Shown here piece by piece: positions 1-8,714 of a DNA stretch of 40,041 nucleotides. This DNA is from Minisyncoccus sp041663305 (lineage in GTDB: Bacteria > Patescibacteriota > Minisyncoccia > Minisyncoccales > Minisyncoccaceae). The notes below the pieces were generated by a model. It worked only from the letters and a program-made list of their open reading frames with translations, was not told where the DNA came from and made no database searches. Every line of letters starts with the position of its first letter. Within the stretch, counting starts at the first letter, position 1. Location: assembly GCA_041663305.1 (NCBI GenBank), contig JBAYMT010000009.1:1-40041 (forward strand), written 5' to 3'. The translations under genes and the position numbers were made by a program.

Positions 1-135
1 AATACTATGAATCCAAGCTACACCGCTCCATATTCAGTCGGAACTTACACTTGCCGAGTAACTGCCAGAAACGGTTCCGGAGCTAGTGCTAGTGATTCAT
101 TAACGGTTAGAACTAGGGAAGAGTCGAATTATTAA
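1..135 (+). CDS. C-terminal fragment of an Ig/PKD-like repeat surface protein (cut by window edge)
   Basis: The reading frame is open from base 1 to a TAA at 133-135, so only the last 44 residues are visible. They resemble the second half of the repeat unit in the next gene: a Cys-containing strand (Tyr-Thr-Cys), an Asn-Gly-Ser-Gly turn, and a Ser-Asp-Ser-Leu-Thr-Val strand ending the domain. Unlike its neighbour, the protein stops shortly after this domain with a charged tail (Arg-Glu-Glu-Ser-Asn-Tyr) and has no C-terminal membrane helix. It may therefore be secreted, or anchored only at its unseen N-terminus. Two adjacent genes with the same domain type suggest a locus of paralogous cell-surface proteins. 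Function is unknown. Confidence 0.75.
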   Translation, partial: NTMNPSYTAPYSVGTYTCRVTARNGSGASASDSLTVRTREESNY

Positions 136-171
136 GGTTTAATTGAGAAGGAATAACTCAGGATTAAACTA

Positions 172-200
172 TTGACACAACACGATTTTTGTTATATACT
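172..200 (+). promoter_or_regulatory. sigma70-type promoter of the surface protein gene
   Basis: TTGACA at 172-177 and TATACT at 195-200 are separated by exactly 17 bases. Transcription would start near 207, giving a leader of about 40 bases. No clear Shine-Dalgarno sequence precedes the ATG at 248. Confidence 0.75.
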
Positions 201-247
201 ATTAAGCGAGATAAATAATATTTTAGAATAGTTAATCAGTAAAACTT

Positions 248-3235
248 ATGAAAGGAATAATTAATAAAATTAAAAATTTTATTGAACCGAAAGATCAATT
301 CATTTCCTTTGTCCTTATTTTACAAGGAGTACTTGTTGTTTCACTAGTTATTGGAATAAGCTTTTTATTTGCAGGAACAATTACTGTTGAAGCCGGACAA
401 AACAGAAATGCGCAAGCTGGAAGTTCTATTTTATTAACCCCTAATGTCGCTGATTCCGATGGGGATCCACTAACATATAATTGGACATGTACTAGCGGAA
501 ATCTATCAAGTGCTACTGCTCTGTCGCCAACACTGACTCTTCCTAATGCCAGCGCAGGAACAATTGTTAGTTGTACTCTTACTGCCGATAATGGCACTGG
601 TAGTGCTAGCGATTCTGTAGAGATAACCATTGTAGAAAATACAAATCCAACTACAAATCACGAACCTAATGTTGAGGCAGGTCAGAACAGAACCGCTCTT
701 TCCGGAAAAACAGTCGTTTTGCTGGGTGAAGCAACCGATCCCGATGGAGATCCTCTTGTCTACAATTGGAGTTGTACTTTAGGAAGCTTATCTAGTACAA
801 GCACTTTGAGTCCTACATTCACTGCCCCAACAGTCAACAGCGATACTATGTCAATTTGTACTCTTGTTGCTACCGACAATAAAGGAGCTTCAGGCAACGA
901 TTCTGTATATGTAACTATTAGCAAGGCAGAACAGACAAACCATAATCCAGAAGTTGATGCCGGTTCAGACAAAACAGTAGCTCCAGGATCAACAACAAAA
1001 CTAACTCCTACAGTTTCTGATCCCGACGGAGATCCACTAACATATAGTTGGTCATGTAGTGGTGGAAGCTTATCAAGCTCAACTACTATGAGTCCTAATT
1101 TTTACGCCTCTAGCTCTGCAGGAACAGCTGCAACCTGTACTATTTCTGTAAGCGATGGAAGAGGAGGATATGGAACTGACTCAGTTTCTATTAGCATAGG
1201 TTCTTCTTCTCAAAACAATAATCCGGAAGTTGATGCCGGTTCAGACAAATATATTCAAATGGGGGGATCAATAAAGATGACTCCTACAGTTTCTGATCCC
1301 GACGGAGATCCACTAACATACAGATGGTCTTGCAATGGAGGAAGCTTATCAAGCTCCAATGTTTTAAGTCCTACTTTTACTGCCAATAACTATTCTTACA
1401 ACAGTAACAATACAAACTACAACTGTACTCTTACAGTTACCGACAACAAAGGGGGATCAGCAAGCGACTCAGTTTATATCTATACTGGAACAAACAGTGG
1501 TATCTGCGGATCTTCTAACGGTCAAACTTTATCTTCAATGCCATATTATGGATTATGTAGTAGCGGAACTCCAAGCAGTGTTTCTGGAACAGGACCATGG
1601 TATTGGACTTGCTACGGAACAAATAGCGGATCAAATGCAAGTTGCAGTACATATGCAAACCAATACAACGTTAGCAATCCAATCATAAGTTCAGGAGGAA
1701 ACAGAGAGGTTAATGAAGGCGCTTCAATATTATTGAACGTTACGGCTTACGATCCCAATGGATATTCATTGACATACAATTGGACTTGCACCGGAGGCAC
1801 TTTATCGAGTTACAATTCAATAAATCCTACCTACTATGCTCCAATGGTTAATGCTGACACTACTTATTACTGCACTATCAACGTCACTAATAATAGAGGA
1901 GGATATTCAACGGCAAATATCAGTATTCTGGTAAGAGACCTTAACTACAATACTACTAGCGCATCTGTCACTACTAATGCCGCTACCAACGTTAAGACAA
2001 CGACTGCCACTATAAATGGATATCTTGTAAGCGGAAACAACGCCAATGTAAGATTTTCATGGGGAAGGGTTAATTCTGGATTAAATAGCACAACAAGTTC
2101 TATCAACAAAAATCCAGGTGATTATTTCTCAAACGATCTTAGCGGTTTACAGCCAGGAAAAGCATATCAATTCAGAGCCGAAGCAAATGGAACAATATAT
2201 GGAAGCATTCTTAAATTCATAACACAACCGGAAGCTCCAACATATTTCAACGCAACAGCTTCAAGCTGCGGAAAAGTTAATTTGGTATGGTCAAAAGGAG
2301 AAGGCGCAGCATATACAACTGTTATTAGAAAGACCGGAGGATATCCATCATCTGTAACCGATGGAAAAATAGTTTACTACGGAACAGGCACAAGCTACAC
2401 CGATTCTGTATCCGCTGGAACCTACTATTATAGAGCCTGGTCTGTTGGTTATGACGGAGGTTTATACTCTTGGTCAGACAGCACTTATTCAAAAGACTAT
2501 GTAACAGCTTCATCTTGCGTTGTTGTAACACCTATTAAAACGGTTAAAAAACCTATCACAACAGTTGTAAAAACAGAAGTCAAAGAAGAACCTGTTTGTG
2601 AAGTTATTCAAGACAGCGCGCTATCATTAGAGATAATTGGAAAGAATGTCACTCAGAAAAAAGAATGGTCAAAAAATGTTACAGCAAATCCTGGTGATGA
2701 AATAGATGTTCAAGTAACAGTCACATCACAACTTGAAGAAGATCTTAATGGTATTTTCTTGACAAATGTTCTTCCAACTAAAATAGCAGAAGTTTCAAAC
2801 GTTTCTATTACTGGACAAGCTCTTGGTATCGATATAAGTAATGGAATAATATTAGGCGATTTTAGACCAAGAGAAAGCAAAGTTTTATCCTTTAGGGTCA
2901 AGCTTAGCGGTGAGGGTGAATTTACCGAAAGGGAAACAGCGCTAACCGACTCTGTGGAACTAAACGGAAGAAACATCGACACTATTCGTGACAGTTTATC
3001 AATAAACGTTACAAACTCAAAAATTGCTGCCGCTTATGGCATGGCTAGCTTAGATTTCTTTAATGGAGGTTGGCTAATATTGCTGATAATCGGTTTTGGA
3101 CTATTCCTTCTTTTACTTATAATCACTGTGTTCTATCTTTTATACGTATTGCTTAAAAGGAATAAGGAAGAAAAAGAAAAAGAAGAAAGAGAAAAGCTTG
3201 CAGTAGAAAGAAGTAAATATTTCCAAATACAATAA
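248..3235 (+). CDS. Large membrane-anchored surface protein with Ig/PKD-like and fibronectin-like repeats
   Basis: This 995-residue protein has a hydrophobic N-terminal segment (about 18-42) and a second membrane helix near 943-968, followed by a charged cytoplasmic tail rich in Lys and Glu. Between them lie about five Ig/PKD-like units (roughly 44-127, 137-225, 234-318, 325-415, 476-565). Each has a Asp-Pro-Asp-Gly-Asp-Pro-Leu-Thr-Tyr core, a Trp-x-Cys and a second Cys, which could form one disulfide per domain. A Cys-rich linker (about 417-472), two fibronectin type III-like domains (about 570-770) and a DUF11-like beta domain (about 820-930) follow. Such architecture is typical of adhesins and cell-envelope proteins; the partner is unknown. 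It has its own promoter and ends at a strong terminator, so it is probably monocistronic. Units 3 and 4 are nearly identical at DNA level. Confidence 0.85.
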   Translation: MKGIINKIKNFIEPKDQFISFVLILQGVLVVSLVIGISFLFAGTITVEAGQNRNAQAGSSILLTPNVADSDGDPLTYNWTCTSGNLSSATALSPTLTLPNASAGTIVSCTLTADNGTGSASDSVEITIVENTNPTTNHEPNVEAGQNRTALSGKTVVLLGEATDPDGDPLVYNWSCTLGSLSSTSTLSPTFTAPTVNSDTMSICTLVATDNKGASGNDSVYVTISKAEQTNHNPEVDAGSDKTVAPGSTTKLTPTVSDPDGDPLTYSWSCSGGSLSSSTTMSPNFYASSSAGTAATCTISVSDGRGGYGTDSVSISIGSSSQNNNPEVDAGSDKYIQMGGSIKMTPTVSDPDGDPLTYRWSCNGGSLSSSNVLSPTFTANNYSYNSNNTNYNCTLTVTDNKGGSASDSVYIYTGTNSGICGSSNGQTLSSMPYYGLCSSGTPSSVSGTGPWYWTCYGTNSGSNASCSTYANQYNVSNPIISSGGNREVNEGASILLNVTAYDPNGYSLTYNWTCTGGTLSSYNSINPTYYAPMVNADTTYYCTINVTNNRGGYSTANISILVRDLNYNTTSASVTTNAATNVKTTTATINGYLVSGNNANVRFSWGRVNSGLNSTTSSINKNPGDYFSNDLSGLQPGKAYQFRAEANGTIYGSILKFITQPEAPTYFNATASSCGKVNLVWSKGEGAAYTTVIRKTGGYPSSVTDGKIVYYGTGTSYTDSVSAGTYYYRAWSVGYDGGLYSWSDSTYSKDYVTASSCVVVTPIKTVKKPITTVVKTEVKEEPVCEVIQDSALSLEIIGKNVTQKKEWSKNVTANPGDEIDVQVTVTSQLEEDLNGIFLTNVLPTKIAEVSNVSITGQALGIDISNGIILGDFRPRESKVLSFRVKLSGEGEFTERETALTDSVELNGRNIDTIRDSLSINVTNSKIAAAYGMASLDFFNGGWLILLIIGFGLFLLLLIITVFYLLYVLLKRNKEEKEKEEREKLAVERSKYFQIQ

Positions 3236-3240
3236 ATAAA

Positions 3241-3298
3241 AAATCTGCCCATTTGGGCAGGTTTTTTAATTTAAAACGGGCACTTGCTGCCCGTTTTT
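3241..3298. terminator. Double bidirectional terminator between convergent genes
   Basis: Two hairpins lie between the surface protein gene and valS. The first pairs CTGCCC (3245-3250) with GGGCAG (3255-3260) and has an A-run on the left and a T-run on the right. The second pairs ACGGGCA (3276-3282) with TGCCCGT (3288-3294), again with A on the left and T on the right. Both can therefore terminate transcription from either side. Confidence 0.85.
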
Positions 3299-3300
3299 AG

Positions 3301-5670
3301 TTATACAAATTTATTCACCTTTCCAACATTTTCTAAAAGCAATTTATATTTTTCAAAATTTACCTTACTGTTCAATTTGTATTCATTTATTTCTGCTCCT
3401 AGTGAAATCTGGTTTTCAGATTTGAATTTTCGTATCTCATCAATCGCGCCCATCGCTTCATCAAAATCAGAGATATCGATTTCTTCCAATTTTTTCACTG
3501 CCTTTGGCCATTCAGAAATATGGATAGTTTTTTCATTCTTGTTTTCTTTAAAATATTGATATAACTCTTCGGTTATAAAAGGAATGATCGGAGCGTACAG
3601 TTTTAAAATATTGCAAAAAACCTCTTTTAGGGTAGATAATGCGGCAGCTTTAGAACCTGAATCATTTCCGTTTAGGCGATATTTTACAAACTCGACATAA
3701 TAATCAGCAAACTTCGACATAAAAAAATCTTCGATAGCCATTTTTGCCTTTGCATATTCGTAACTCTCAAAATGCTTTGTTGCTTCTTCAATGGTTTTAT
3801 TCATTTCCTCAAAAATCCATTTATCAGCGCATTCATATGCAGGCTTCTCGCCAACAGTATTCTGGTTATACATCATTATGAATCTGGCTACATTCCAAAG
3901 CTTGGTCGAAATTTGCTTACCTTTTTTGATCTCCTTTGGATTAAACCTTAAATTCTGCCCCAGTCCAGCTCCGGTTGCCCAATATCTTATTGCATCAGCG
4001 CCATATTCATCAACAAGCTGATCCGATGGCGTATAATTGCCGAGTCTTTTTGATATTTTTCTTCCTTGTTCGTCAAGTCCATGTCCAGAAATCATCAAAT
4101 TTTTAAAAGGCACCGAATCGAAATGCAATGTGCTTTTTACAACCGAATAAAAATCCCAAGTCCGTATTATCTCATGGGCGTTCGGCCTTACATCCACTGG
4201 AAATAGTTCTGGTCTTCCTACTATTTCGCGCAACAAAAACGGCGTACAAGACGAAGTTGCCCAAGTATCCATGATATCTTTTTCCGGTTCTATATTTTTA
4301 CTTCCGCATTTAGGGCAAATCTCAAACGGTGGTTTTTGTTCAAATGGATTTACTGGTAAATCTTTTTCTTCAGGCAATATTACCTCGTCGCAATCCTGGC
4401 ATATCCAGAAAGGAAAAGGAACACCATAGTATCTTTGTCTAGAAATGCACCAATCCCATTTCAAGGAATCGACCCATATCTCATAATTATTGTACATATG
4501 AGAAGGGAACCAGTTTATTTTTTTCCCCATTTCCAGCCATTTTTCTTTATTATTAGTGATTTTTATAAACCACTGCTTGCTTTGAACAAACTCGACTGGA
4601 GTATCACACCTTTCATGTATATTAACAGACTGAATTATACTTTCTTGTTTTTCTAATATTCCGCCTTCGGATAAATCACTTATTATCGCTTTTCTTGCTT
4701 CTTCAATTTTCATTCCCTGGTACTTGCCTCCAATTTCGGTTAATCTTCCATCTTCCGTAATTAAATTCTTTGTTGGTAAGTTATCTAATCTCCATTTTTC
4801 AAGATCCTCCTGGTCTCCCCATGTGCAAACCATCATAAGCCCAGTTCCTTTTTCCTTATCCACCGCTTCACTTATTTTTATTGGAACCTCAAAATTAAAA
4901 AGTGGAACGATTGCATTGCTGCCCTCAAGATATTGATATCTCTCATCTGTTGGGTTGTAATAAACCGCAACGCAAGCTGGCAACATCTCTGGCCTTGTAG
5001 TGGCTATTAAACCAGTTTTTCCATCTTTTAGTCCAAATTTTATGTAATTCATTTTAGACTCTCTCTCTTTGGACTCCAAATCCGATTGCGAAATTGCTGT
5101 TCCGCAAAAAGGACACCACAAAATCGGCATTTCCTTTTTATAAAGAAGCCCTTTTTTATATAGGTCTAATACCGACCATTGTGAAACCTTTGTCGGTAAC
5201 GGAGCAATTGTGCTATAGGTTTTTGACCAATCAACAGAAATTCCCAAGCTATTCCACAAATTTCTATAAGTTTCTATGCCTTTTTCAGTTTCCTTAAGGC
5301 AAAGCTCAACAAATTCAGATTTCGTTATTTTTGATTTATCAATTTTATATTTTTTTTCGACAAATCTCTCGGTCGGCAGTCCATTATCATCAAAACCCAT
5401 CGGATAAAAAACGTTATAACCTCGCATTCTTTTATATCGGACAATGAATTCCGCTTGGGTATACGACATTATATGTCCGGCATGAAGATGGTCGGCCGAT
5501 ACATATGGAGGTGGAGTATCTACGGTAAATGTTGGTTTTCCTTCTTGATAATTGAATTCGTAAAGTTTTGTTTCATTCCATTCCTTTCTCCATTTTTCCT
5601 CATTGACTTTGAAATCGTAATTCTTAGGAAAAAAATCTTCCGAAAGGGTACTTTTTTCTAGATTTTCCAT
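3301..5670 (-). CDS. valS: Valine--tRNA ligase (archaeal/rickettsial-type ValRS)
   Basis: Class Ia aminoacyl-tRNA synthetase that charges tRNA-Val in the cytoplasm. Visible landmarks are the HIGH-type motif HAGH (63-66), the Gly-Phe-Asp-Asp-Asn-Gly-Leu-Pro-Thr-Glu substrate region (92-101), a CPFC zinc knuckle (186-189), the editing-domain Thr-Thr-Arg-Pro-Glu segment (about 224-228), a Cys-Thr-Trp-Gly-Asp motif (282-286), zinc knuckles CQDC and CPKC (424-427 and 452-455), and KISKR (538-542), the KMSKS equivalent. The Asp-Asn-Gly-Leu-Pro-Thr-Glu signature is that of the archaeal/rickettsial ValRS branch, not the common bacterial one. At 789 residues it is shorter than E. coli ValRS (951) and appears to lack the long C-terminal coiled coil. 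It is transcribed divergently from rarA and convergently with the surface protein gene. Confidence 0.95.
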   Translation of the reverse strand: MENLEKSTLSEDFFPKNYDFKVNEEKWRKEWNETKLYEFNYQEGKPTFTVDTPPPYVSADHLHAGHIMSYTQAEFIVRYKRMRGYNVFYPMGFDDNGLPTERFVEKKYKIDKSKITKSEFVELCLKETEKGIETYRNLWNSLGISVDWSKTYSTIAPLPTKVSQWSVLDLYKKGLLYKKEMPILWCPFCGTAISQSDLESKERESKMNYIKFGLKDGKTGLIATTRPEMLPACVAVYYNPTDERYQYLEGSNAIVPLFNFEVPIKISEAVDKEKGTGLMMVCTWGDQEDLEKWRLDNLPTKNLITEDGRLTEIGGKYQGMKIEEARKAIISDLSEGGILEKQESIIQSVNIHERCDTPVEFVQSKQWFIKITNNKEKWLEMGKKINWFPSHMYNNYEIWVDSLKWDWCISRQRYYGVPFPFWICQDCDEVILPEEKDLPVNPFEQKPPFEICPKCGSKNIEPEKDIMDTWATSSCTPFLLREIVGRPELFPVDVRPNAHEIIRTWDFYSVVKSTLHFDSVPFKNLMISGHGLDEQGRKISKRLGNYTPSDQLVDEYGADAIRYWATGAGLGQNLRFNPKEIKKGKQISTKLWNVARFIMMYNQNTVGEKPAYECADKWIFEEMNKTIEEATKHFESYEYAKAKMAIEDFFMSKFADYYVEFVKYRLNGNDSGSKAAALSTLKEVFCNILKLYAPIIPFITEELYQYFKENKNEKTIHISEWPKAVKKLEEIDISDFDEAMGAIDEIRKFKSENQISLGAEINEYKLNSKVNFEKYKLLLENVGKVNKFV

Positions 5671-5693
5671 TTTTCTTTGCGAGAGTATTATTT

Positions 5694-5714
5694 ATTATAA
5701 CTAGCGATATTATA
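5694..5714 (-). promoter_or_regulatory. Probable -10 elements upstream of valS
   Basis: On the minus strand two TATAAT hexamers are seen, at 5709-5714 and at 5694-5699, about 20 to 40 bases before the valS start codon. Neither has a convincing -35 box, so which one is used cannot be decided from sequence. Confidence 0.4.
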
Positions 5715-5799
5715 GCAAAAAACCTCCAAAAGTCCACCGCGTCCCCTTTTTTGTTATTGCGAGCCTTACCTCAAACGGACAAAGTCTTGATTTTTTAGG

Positions 5800-5916
5800 G
5801 ATTAGTAACTCGTAATCCGTAATCAGCACGCGGTAGCTTGCTCCGCAAGCATTTTATAAAAAGCTTACTGGAAGAAGCTTCAATGCCCTAATTACTAATC
5901 ACGAATTACTAGCACC
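5800..5916 (+). repeat. Modular intergenic repeat, copy with both inverted arms
   Basis: This fills most of the 295-base valS-rarA gap. The left arm (about 5800-5829) is an imperfect reverse complement of the right arm (about 5886-5916), which reads CTAATTACTAATCACGAATT and onwards. Inside are two small hairpins: GCTTGC/GCAAGC (5836-5850) and the AAGCTT pair near 5861-5880. The tail stops about 50 bases before rarA. The same modules recur in eleven other gaps of this window. The two-armed form is shared only with the copy at 15776-15952. Confidence 0.75.
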
Positions 5917-5965
5917 TTAAGCCATTGCTTTTTATAGTAAAATAAATAATAATACTGTAAAGAGT

Positions 5966-7225
5966 ATGACATTGTTTGAAATCAACAAAAACAAGCCTCT
6001 TTCCGACAGATTAAGGCCCGAAACCTTTAACGATTTTTTAGGACAAAACTCTATAATTTCCGAAGGAAAGCTTTTAAGAAAAGCTATAGAGTCAGACAAT
6101 ATTCCGTCAATGATTTTTTGGGGACCTCCAGGTACAGGAAAGACAACTTTAGCCAGGATAATTGCCAATCAGACAAAGGCTGATTTTATCAAGATGAGTG
6201 CTGTTTCCAGTGGCTTGAAAGATTTGAGGATGATTATAGAAAGGGCAAAAAGCAATCAACTTGGATTAAAAAAAACAATTCTATTCATAGACGAAATCCA
6301 TCGTTGGAACAAAACCCAGCAAGATGCACTTTTGCCTCATTTAGAAAACGGATTGATTATTCTGATTGGCGCTACCACCGAAAACCCCAGCTTTGAGATT
6401 AGGGGAGCTCTATTGTCAAGGACAAGAGTTTTTGCCTTTGAACCATTGAATAGTCAAGATATAGTAGAAATCCTTAAAAAAGCCCTAAAGGATAAAGAAA
6501 AAGGCTTTGGATTATACAAAATTAAAATATCAAAAGATTTACTGGTTTTGATTGGAAATATTGCCAACGGAGATGCGCGAACAGCATTAAATATTTTAGA
6601 GTACGCTGTTAGCCCCAACATCGATACCGATGATTTCAAAAAAGAAATAAAAATAACAAAGGATTTGATCCAAGAAGCTCTTCAAAGGATAAACATCCTT
6701 TACGACAAAAACGGGGAAGAGCATTACAATATTATTTCAGCCCTTCATAAATCGCTTCGCGGATCAGACGAAAATGCCGCGCTTTATTGGCTATCCCGTA
6801 TGGTTGAATCAGGAGAAGACCCTCTTTACATTGCGCGACGCTTGGTAAGATTCGCCAGCGAAGATATTGGACTGGCAAATTCTCAAGCGCTGCAGCAAGC
6901 AGTAGCCGGATATCAGGCCTGTCATTTTATCGGTTATCCGGAATGTAATGTGATTTTAGCTCAAGTCGTAGTGTATTTGGCAAAGTGCAAAAAATCAAAT
7001 GCCTTGTACAGTGCCTATAATTCTGCCGCAAAAGATGCTAGGGAATTAGGAAATCTTCCAGTCCCCTTGCATTTGCGAAATGCTGCAACCAATTTTATGA
7101 AGGAAATAGGATACGGCAAAGGTTATAAATATAGTCCCGAGTACGGCTACAACGAAAAACAAGAATATATGCCCGAAAAACTAAAAGGCAAGAAGTATAT
7201 AAAATTCAAAAAAGATGAAAATTAA
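5966..7225 (+). CDS. rarA: Replication-associated recombination protein A (MgsA/WRNIP1 family AAA+ ATPase)
   Basis: AAA+ ATPase of the clamp-loader superfamily that acts at stalled replication forks. It shows Walker A GPPGTGKT (53-60), Walker B Leu-Phe-Ile-Asp-Glu-Ile-His-Arg (106-113), the RarA-typical Trp-Asn-Lys-Thr-Gln-Gln-Asp-Ala-Leu-Leu-Pro run just after it, and sensor 1 Ala-Thr-Thr-Glu-Asn-Pro (136-141). The C-terminal half carries the MgsA tetramerisation region, with Gly-Ser-Asp-Glu-Asn-Ala-Ala-Leu-Tyr-Trp-Leu near 269. The length of 419 is normal for the family. The start at 5966 is the first ATG in frame and gives the expected N-terminus (Pro-Leu-Ser-Asp-Arg-Leu-Arg-Pro). A possible promoter is TTGCTT (5925-5930) with AATAAT (5948-5953), which would leave only a few bases of leader. 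Confidence 0.95.
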   Translation: MTLFEINKNKPLSDRLRPETFNDFLGQNSIISEGKLLRKAIESDNIPSMIFWGPPGTGKTTLARIIANQTKADFIKMSAVSSGLKDLRMIIERAKSNQLGLKKTILFIDEIHRWNKTQQDALLPHLENGLIILIGATTENPSFEIRGALLSRTRVFAFEPLNSQDIVEILKKALKDKEKGFGLYKIKISKDLLVLIGNIANGDARTALNILEYAVSPNIDTDDFKKEIKITKDLIQEALQRINILYDKNGEEHYNIISALHKSLRGSDENAALYWLSRMVESGEDPLYIARRLVRFASEDIGLANSQALQQAVAGYQACHFIGYPECNVILAQVVVYLAKCKKSNALYSAYNSAAKDARELGNLPVPLHLRNAATNFMKEIGYGKGYKYSPEYGYNEKQEYMPEKLKGKKYIKFKKDEN

Positions 7226-7260
7226 TAAGAATATTAGCAATTGATAACTTTTACGACGAT

Positions 7261-7423
7261 TGTCATTCTCGATTGTTCGCCTATGGCGAACGTAGTCAGG
7301 AGTCTATAAAGATGTATCAAAGTTTGCCGGAAGGCAAACCACAAAGCCCTAATTACTAATTACGAATTACCAATCACTAATGTTTTAATTACTAATTACC
7401 TATTACTAATTACTAGTTACTAA
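7261..7423 (+). repeat. Modular intergenic repeat between rarA and obg
   Basis: It begins with a TGTCATTC module and a GTTCGCC/GGCGAAC hairpin, continues with an AAGATGTAT segment and the hairpin AGTTTGCC/GGCAAAC (about 7320-7340), and ends with an extended tail in which TTACTAATTAC-like units recur about six times. The tail runs to within about 10 bases of the obg start codon, so obg must be transcribed through or from this element. Confidence 0.75.
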
Positions 7424-7433
7424 ATATATATAT

Positions 7434-8411
7434 ATGTTAATTGATGATGTTACAATTAAAGTAAAAGCTGGAGACGGAGGCGCGGGAGCCGTAGCATTTA
7501 ACAAAGTTGTTAATAGTCTTGGGCCCACCGGTGGCTCAGGTGGAAGGGGCGGAAGCATTTACGCCGTAGGAGTTTCCGAACTAGATGCCCTGCAACAATT
7601 CAGATTCAAAAAAACACTAGAAGCTGAAAAAGGCGAAAATGGAAGAGGACAATTTGTTGATGGAACAAGTGGAAAAGATATAACTCTTAAATTTCCACTC
7701 GGAACCATCATTCATAACCTCACAAATAAAACCGACACTGAAATATTTACAGTCGGCGAAAAGATATTGATAGCCAAAGGTGGCAAAGGGGGAAAAGGGA
7801 ATTTTTTCTTCAGGTCATCAAGAAACACTACTCCTATGGAATCTCAGCCAGGAACCTCTGGCGAAGAGTTTGAATTGCGATTAGAGTTAAAAATGATGGC
7901 CGACATCGGTTTTATCGGGCTTCCAAATGTAGGAAAATCAAGCCTTCTTAAAGAGATTACCGATGCCAACCCAAAGGTTGCCAATTATCCATTTACAACA
8001 CTAGAACCCAACTTAGGAGTTTATTACGACCTTATTTTAGCCGACATTCCAGGGCTTATTGAAGGCGCTTCTTCTGGGAAAGGTTTAGGAATCAAATTCT
8101 TGCGTCATATCGAAAGGACAAAAATATTATTCCATTTTATTGCCTGCGATTCTTCTACTCCGGTAGCCGATTACAAAATCATTAGAAAAGAACTGGGAAA
8201 ATACAGTAAAGAATTACTGGAAAAAGAAGAATATCTATTTTTAAGCAGAAGTGATATGGCAGATAAAAAAGAAATTGAAAAGAAAATAAAAGCTCTTCAA
8301 AAATACAACAAAAATATAAAAGCGTTTTCAATATATGATTACGACTCGATGGAAGAACTTAAAAAAGTTTTAAACAAAATAAAAGACAAAAAAGTAGGCA
8401 CAGAAAAATAG
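7434..8411 (+). CDS. obg: Obg family GTPase
   Basis: Ribosome-associated GTPase involved in 50S subunit maturation. The Gly-rich Obg fold occupies residues 1-157. The G domain shows G1 Gly-Leu-Pro-Asn-Val-Gly-Lys-Ser (162-169), the Tyr-Pro-Phe-Thr-Thr-Leu switch I segment (185-190) and G3 Asp-Ile-Pro-Gly-Leu-Ile (204-209). The position of the guanine-specificity motif G4, normally Asn-Lys-x-Asp, reads Ser-Arg-Ser-Asp (271-274), and G5 is also weak (Phe-Ser-Ile near 298). The protein (325 residues) has no C-terminal OCT extension. The ATG at 7434 gives the canonical Obg N-terminus. No Shine-Dalgarno is present; the start follows an AT-rich run right after a repeat tail. Confidence 0.95.
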   Translation: MLIDDVTIKVKAGDGGAGAVAFNKVVNSLGPTGGSGGRGGSIYAVGVSELDALQQFRFKKTLEAEKGENGRGQFVDGTSGKDITLKFPLGTIIHNLTNKTDTEIFTVGEKILIAKGGKGGKGNFFFRSSRNTTPMESQPGTSGEEFELRLELKMMADIGFIGLPNVGKSSLLKEITDANPKVANYPFTTLEPNLGVYYDLILADIPGLIEGASSGKGLGIKFLRHIERTKILFHFIACDSSTPVADYKIIRKELGKYSKELLEKEEYLFLSRSDMADKKEIEKKIKALQKYNKNIKAFSIYDYDSMEELKKVLNKIKDKKVGTEK

Positions 8412-8520
8412 TCTTTTTGATCACATCTGGGATATTTCAAAATCCGACCCGTTTATGGTTGGATTTTAAAATCCACTTTGCTTTTACTATTATTCCTAAA
8501 AACGAAAATCTAATAAGCTC

Positions 8521-8618
8521 CTTAAAGCTTTCTCGAGAAAGCTTCAGAGCACTAATTATTTATCCACCGAAGCCTTGGCGTAGGTGGACCAATTACGAAT
8601 TACTAGTACCTAGGTTAC
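8521..8618 (+). repeat. Modular intergenic repeat within the obg to 8715 gap
   Basis: The 303-base gap downstream of obg holds an AAAGCTTTCTCGAGAAAGCTT palindrome (8524-8543), an ACTAATTATTTATCC segment, an imperfect hairpin around CCACCGAAGCC/GGCGTAGGTGG, and a short AATTACGAATTACTAGTAC tail. An ORF spans this gap on the plus strand, but it is made of repeat sequence and is not considered a gene. Confidence 0.65.
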
Positions 8619-8620
8619 TT

Positions 8621-8649
8621 TTGTATTTTTTTTCTTTACATGGTAAAAT
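8621..8649 (+). promoter_or_regulatory. Promoter of the 658-residue membrane protein gene
   Basis: TTGTAT (8621-8626) and an extended -10 box TGg-TAAAAT (hexamer 8644-8649) are 17 bases apart. It lies directly after the repeat tail and about 60 bases before the start codon. Confidence 0.55.
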
Positions 8650-8714
8650 ATTCTTAACAAAAAATATTTTGGAAAGTGTTTTGATATTATTTAAAAAAAA
8701 TAAAATAAACTAAA

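Noticed and set aside
7381..7430. CRISPR array in the TAATTAC-rich stretch before obg
   Set aside because: The units are 7 to 10 bases long, degenerate and lack unique spacers of constant length. No cas genes are nearby.
8417..8713. 98-residue plus-strand ORF in the gap after obg
   Set aside because: It is composed of repeat modules, has no family resemblance and covers the promoter of the next gene. The gap is non-coding.
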